22,687 nucleotides of DNA from Lactifluus volemus (lineage: Eukaryota > Basidiomycota > Agaricomycetes > Russulales > Russulaceae). A program made the translations under genes and the position numbers. Below are positions 18,414-22,687 of the stretch, in pieces. Position 1 is the stretch's first letter. Each line of letters begins with the position of its first letter. Under the pieces are notes generated by a model. That model was given only the letters and a program-made list of their open reading frames with translations, did not search any database and had not been told where the DNA came from. Location of the stretch: NCBI GenBank assembly GCA_022376515.1, contig WTXI01000475.1, positions 1-22,687 on the forward strand, written 5' to 3'.

Positions 18414-20957
18414 ATTTGAGCCCGATCACTGTTATTAAATACTTTGATCGTAAACCAGCCACTAATTACAGTATGACAGCAAGTGCGGCACAACCCTCTG
18501 ATGTGTACACTCCTGGTTGTTACGTCCATATATTTTCGTAGTCATGACCGTAGGGCGTTCGTATACTCCACGTCAGGCGGCCCGCGCTACGGTAGTTAGC
18601 TCCCTCATTTCTTGTGCAAGCCAGTGCATGAGTAATCTGAGCCCAACTTGGCATTCAAGATGTCCTTGACAGTACAATGCTCGTGCACACTCTAATCTTG
18701 CATGAAGCTTCAAGCTCATGCCATCCAGTGACGCCACGATGAGTCTGCCAAACCTTCAAGTTGACACACATCGCAACGCTAGCACGGCCACTGGCACGCT
18801 ACGGAGATGTCCTTTCCTGTCCAACTCGGATGACGGCGAGCACGCCACTTGGGGGAGCAGAAGTCGAGAGCGGCTTGCGAAAGGGCCAGGTAGTGGAGAT
18901 ATCCGACGACGACTCGGAGTCGGACGGCGATGGTGCGATTGCGTCTTGGACTGTGTCATCTAATCAGACAGACGACGCAATCTAACAGTATTGAGATTGG
19001 GCCCCTAAATTCGGAGCATTATTATCCTATTTTGTAATTTATTGATTCGTTGTCTACGGGTCCCCGGGCCTCGCTGAACCAACTACAATAAAACTATGGC
19101 CCTATACCCATTCAAAGCTGTATGCGTTGATGTAACGCTACAGTATTGGCCCAGAGCTGGGCTTACCGTCACGGTCAGGCTCAGTGCCAGTGATCGGAGT
19201 GCTGTAGGTATTTTTTTTTTAAAAATAGTGCAAATAGATGTGATATACTGTCATGATCAGTATTAGATTAACCGAAAAAGGAAAAGGCTGATAGCGCAGG
19301 CAGATTTCCACCTAGTACCCAACTAGCTCTGTGCACATTATACATGACAATCAGTCAGAACTTGTTACTCAAGCACGTTGGTCAAGCAGAGGCTAAAATG
19401 GAATTGCCACATCTTTCCGTGGCATTTTCTAGTTGCTCACCACCACCGATGCCACACAGGCATGGAAGGACATGATATTGCATGCTATCAGGACTGCCAG
19501 ACACCGAATCTGGCTCGACCAAAGGCTCCAGCGATGGCCGATCAACGTTCATCGCCCACTGTACAACTGCCACTTGCATGATGGTCCCTACAAGGGCTTA
19601 TATGTGTGCCCGGCATGCTCCTATTGGTAGAATCGAAATGCTGCTTGTCCTCGGTCGATTCCGCGCATTTTCGTACTAGATTTGCAAGGCTCACAACCCC
19701 GCTTCTAAATCATTCTCCTTCTGGTGATGATTTTGCTAGAGTTATATCTTTTCAGGCCTTTCTGTCGATAAAGAAACGTCCTAGTGTCAGCATGACCGTC
19801 AACTGCCTCAGTGAAAGAGAAGTTAGACCTTGTGTCAGTGGTATTCCAAGACGTAGATGACTGGAACAAGAGCCAAACGCGGTATGGGGCTGGTATTAGC
19901 CCGATCTGCCAAGCTCGGTCACTGCCGACGAAGCTGGGTCGCACCAGGGGCAACGGGAAAGACAGGCAAATTTATTGGGTGAGTAACCAAATGAGCTATC
20001 TAAGATAATTCCGGCCGGGATGAAATGGATGGAAGCATACACAAGTCGCTAATACTGTAACAATCGATACGTGACCAGAGTTAGTCAACTAGAAAAGATG
20101 TTGCCTTCCCCACTCCGCCACCCGGCAACTGCATCACCGGATACAGCGTCGACTGTCTTCGACAAAGGCTTGATTGATGACCATGTTCTTCATTGACCCT
20201 TTCTTTGGAATCGTGATCCGCAAATTACGCACAAGCACACAAAAGGCTTTGGTTCCTACAAAAGTGCTCTTCTGCCAGACTAGCTGAGGAGGGACTCTGA
20301 TCTAGCTTGCAGGTCGGGCACAAATACCCATAGTCGCTGTCCTCGCTTCCCATAAGTCATCTCGGTGGGTCAAGTGGGATCAGGGTTAGAGGCGTTCAAT
20401 CAAGTCATTTCCCAGTGTTAAGGCTGTCGAGAGATCGCACCTCTCTTTCAAAGATGCAACCGTTCTGCTCAAGTTTAAAGAACGTTCGGCAGAGAACACG
20501 GCGCCGATCTCATCGTTTCCGGTGAGCCGATCATGTGCACAGAGAGAACGGATTAATGACCGGTCCTAGATTCTGGTCGGAGGCTACCGCCCAGGTAGGT
20601 AGCCATGCTTTGTCGGCTTGTGAGTGAGTAGCCTTGTTTGAAATTAATTTCGCTCACGCTGGGCTATTTCGGCTATAAGAGCCATCTCGCAGAAAGTTTG
20701 CAGAGTTCTTCACTTGCTTTAAGCTGGTATGATTGGATGTGTTACGATTGAGATGTGAGACGAGAAAAGGAAGGACTGAATACGGACTTTGAAAGAGTGG
20801 CGATGGCGCACGAATTGTTTCCCTGCTCGACTGGATACTAATAATGGCTCACTGACTCGGCGCCTTCTCCTCTTCTTCAAATGCCTCTTTATGTCTATAA
20901 TCCCATCTAGCTCTTGTACTCTATTTTCCAATTGCAATCTTTTTCTCTTCAATATAC
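18414..20957. other. Gap between the secreted-protein and zinc-finger genes
   Basis: No recognisable gene in about 2.5 kb. A short ATG ORF at 18830-18985 has an acidic tail containing QVVEISDDDSESDGDG, the pattern of a SUMO-interacting motif, but no further support. T/A runs lie at about 19210-19225. ORFs at 19378-19680 and 19811-20008 overlap in several frames without motifs. A GGCTAC...GTAGCC inverted repeat lies at about 20582-20604. The last 300 bases are probably the promoter and 5' UTR of the zinc-finger gene, with pyrimidine-rich sequence at about 20860-20950. Confidence 0.4.
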
Positions 20958-22543
20958 ATGTCTGAACACGCTCTCCCCTCCGCACCAGTATGTCCTTCTC
21001 TTACCCGGGACTGGCAACATCATTTGCTTACAGCCTCATAGCACGCTGGTGCTTCACTCAGTTTACTCTCCTTATCCATTGCAGCTGCCAGCGCGAAACC
21101 AATAGATTTACCTCAAGATTCTTCTTTCGACCTCGACGACCATCACCCATGGCGTAGTGGCAGCGTCGAAGTCACCCAGCCTTTGCGCAGTCCAAACCAG
21201 GGAGTGGCTGTTCACAATGGCACAAAACACCGTCGCCTCTCTTCTACGGGACAAGCGCGTCGGAGACTCAGCGACGCACGCGATGCCGCAAGCCGTCCAA
21301 CGTAACTACCTCTTTGCCTTTCTTTTTTTCGCTACATACTAACGTCAGTTCCTCAGGCCCGTGGCGCTGCAGACCACAGCTGCAGCGCTTGGTTCTCTTG
21401 CCTCACAGTCCATATCTCCGTCAGTGTCCCTACCAGGAACTGACTTGTCCACCTCCAGTCGAGCACCGACGGGACCCATGGCAATTCCTGTGCTCAACGT
21501 TTCCATTGCTAGACATAGTATCAGTCGTTCTGTTCCTGTAGATGACGGATCTAGCGTTTCTGGTTCGCCCCCTCCCTCATCAGATTCAAAGGTTGGGGTT
21601 ACAGGCGCCGTGACGAAAAGTGGAAAGAAGCGAGGAACAACCTTCACATGTGAAAGCTGCTCAAAGGTCCGTACGGTGATATATTATGTTTACGGTGTCC
21701 TAGGAATGGGGCTGACATGATCGCACTGCAGGTATATCGCCACCCGTCCTGTCTGATCAAACACCGATGGGAACACACTCCACACTGGCGTGAAGCATCC
21801 AAATTTTTACTGAGCAAGCACCAGCAAGTGCAGCTCATGGAGGTACGTACTATCGTCATTCCGATATTCGTGTTTCCATGGCTATGATATCATCATTCCT
21901 CTTCCGTCATCATGCATAGCTGCGCATCAGGCGGGCCACTTTCCAGAATTGTTTCGACTTTATTCACGCCAGCATTTTGCTAATACGATGTTCCTCCTCA
22001 CGTGCAGGCTGCTGCGATTCTTTCGCACTTGACGCCATCTGCGTCTGGCGGCTCATCGCTCCCAGATGACCGCTCGCTCTGGCCGTCCTTCCTCTCCGGT
22101 GGTGCATTACCTCCCCCGGTCCCAACGGGCGAGGTCGTTACCGAGACGGCAGCACACCCAACTTCCAGCTCAGTTCCATCAGGACCTCGCGTACATGATT
22201 ATGCGCTACCGAGTACGAGCGTTAACCAGATCACGCGGCTGCGGCCGGGATAATCGCTGTCCCAACAGAACCGGTATCTTACACGCAACCGGAGAGCGGG
22301 GCACCTGGTTACGGCTCAATCGGAATCGAACCTTTGTCGTTCGCTAGTTCGTATCAATCGTCAGCTATGGTTATCGTACCGCGCGCGCGCGCGTCTGGGA
22401 GTTCGGATAGATGGTCGCTTTCCATGTCCCGCTCAGGCTCGAGTGATGAGAGCGAGTTTGTGGAGGTCGAAGCAGAAACAACACCATCCGGAGGATTCGG
22501 TATGCAAGGATTACGCTCGGTGACGAAGATGACATTAGTGTAA
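20958..22543 (+). CDS. Single C2H2 zinc-finger protein, frameshifted near the C-terminus
   Basis: A probable nuclear DNA-binding regulator. Exons: 20958..20991 (or ..20987), 21085..21301, 21357..21666, 21732..21842 and 22008..22253, then a downstream frame to 22543. As read, the product is 305 residues, stopping at 22251-22253. The N-terminus contains a basic RRLSSTGQARRRLSDARDAA segment, perhaps a nuclear-localisation signal, followed by a Ser/Pro/Thr-rich region. The finger is CESC-x12-HRWEH (C-x2-C-x12-H-x3-H), split by an intron after CSK. It continues into SKFLLSKHQQVQLMEAAAIL and LPDDRSLWPSFLSGGALPPP. Beyond the stop, another frame continues without a break (IIAVPTEPVSY, ..., SRSGSSDESEFVEVEAETTP, ending MTLV), as if one base were missing near 22247-22250. 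Intron 1 keeps frame only with a donor four bases after GTATGT. It is a real gene; the last part of the model is uncertain. Confidence 0.82.
22382..22392. repeat. GC dinucleotide run
   Basis: A short alternating CG tract lies in the downstream reading frame of the zinc-finger gene, where it encodes Arg-Ala repeats. It is prone to slippage. Confidence 0.7.
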
Positions 22544-22597
22544 AAGAAGAGGAAGAGGAAGAAGGGGGATGGGACGGGATGGAGATGGAGATGGAAC
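22542..22597. repeat. Purine-rich GA/GGA low-complexity tract
   Basis: AAGAGG and GGAGAT units just after the last zinc-finger stop form a polypurine stretch in the presumed 3' UTR. The minus-strand Ser/Pro-rich ORFs there are composition artefacts. Confidence 0.7.
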
Positions 22598-22687
22598 TGT
22601 AGACGGGCAATGGCATGGCAATAGCTCACTCTCGCAATTTATGGACTGACTGCTGGGAAGTTTTGATCTGTACGTTATTATATACGT

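Noticed and set aside
20582..20604. GGCTAC/GTAGCC inverted repeat as a terminator or mobile-element end
   Set aside because: Six-base arms only, no target-site duplication and no partner copy in the window.
1..22687. Biosynthetic gene cluster linking the SDR, aldo-keto reductase and PTR2
   Set aside because: There is no backbone enzyme (PKS, NRPS, terpene cyclase), P450 or shared regulation, and the aldo-keto reductase is broken; adjacency looks incidental.
1..22687. tRNA genes
   Set aside because: I looked for B-box-like GGTTCGANTCC with a matching cloverleaf and found none convincing by eye.

Overview
The window is nuclear DNA of a filamentous basidiomycete, most likely an Agaricomycete. 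The genes are broken by many short introns (about 50-65 nt, GT-AG) and by exons as small as 7-8 nt. A FunK1-type fungal kinase relic, a family expanded in mushroom-forming fungi, and several basidiomycete-type proteins of unknown function support this. No tRNA, rRNA, CRISPR or prokaryotic operon structure was seen.

Layout. 1-650 (+): 3' part of SDH2, the iron-sulfur subunit of mitochondrial complex II. 1499-3806 (+): complete PTR2-type proton/peptide symporter in eleven exons. 4195-5621 (-): complete short-chain dehydrogenase/reductase in ten exons, convergent with PTR2. 5622-9130: a degraded, repeat-influenced stretch with a transposase-like Psq helix-turn-helix relic (+), an aldo-keto reductase that has lost its 3' third (-), a small unknown three-exon gene model (+) and a FunK1 kinase pseudogene (+). 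9131-10840: no convincing gene. 10841-15120 (-): a 1236-residue protein with a long disordered Ser/Pro-rich N-terminal half and a folded C-terminal half with an F-box-like helix pair. 15121-17823: a large gap with only weak ORFs. 17824-18413 (+): a small secreted glycoprotein. 18414-20957: another gap. 20958-22543 (+): a single-C2H2 zinc-finger protein whose reading frame breaks near its C-terminus.

The genes do not form an evident pathway or biosynthetic cluster. SDH2, PTR2 and the large unknown protein look like ordinary chromosomal genes. The middle of the window is a decay zone where mobile-element and kinase remnants sit beside a truncated reductase.

The exon models were built by hand from splice consensus, reading phase and remembered family conservation. 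SDH2, PTR2 and the reductase close in frame from end to end. Two models, the aldo-keto reductase and the zinc-finger gene, stay in frame only with an unusual downstream splice donor. I found no convincing new multi-gene system. The most interesting points are the paired nested donors, the zinc-finger frameshift, the micro-exons, the intronic alternative start of the large protein and the small secreted protein.
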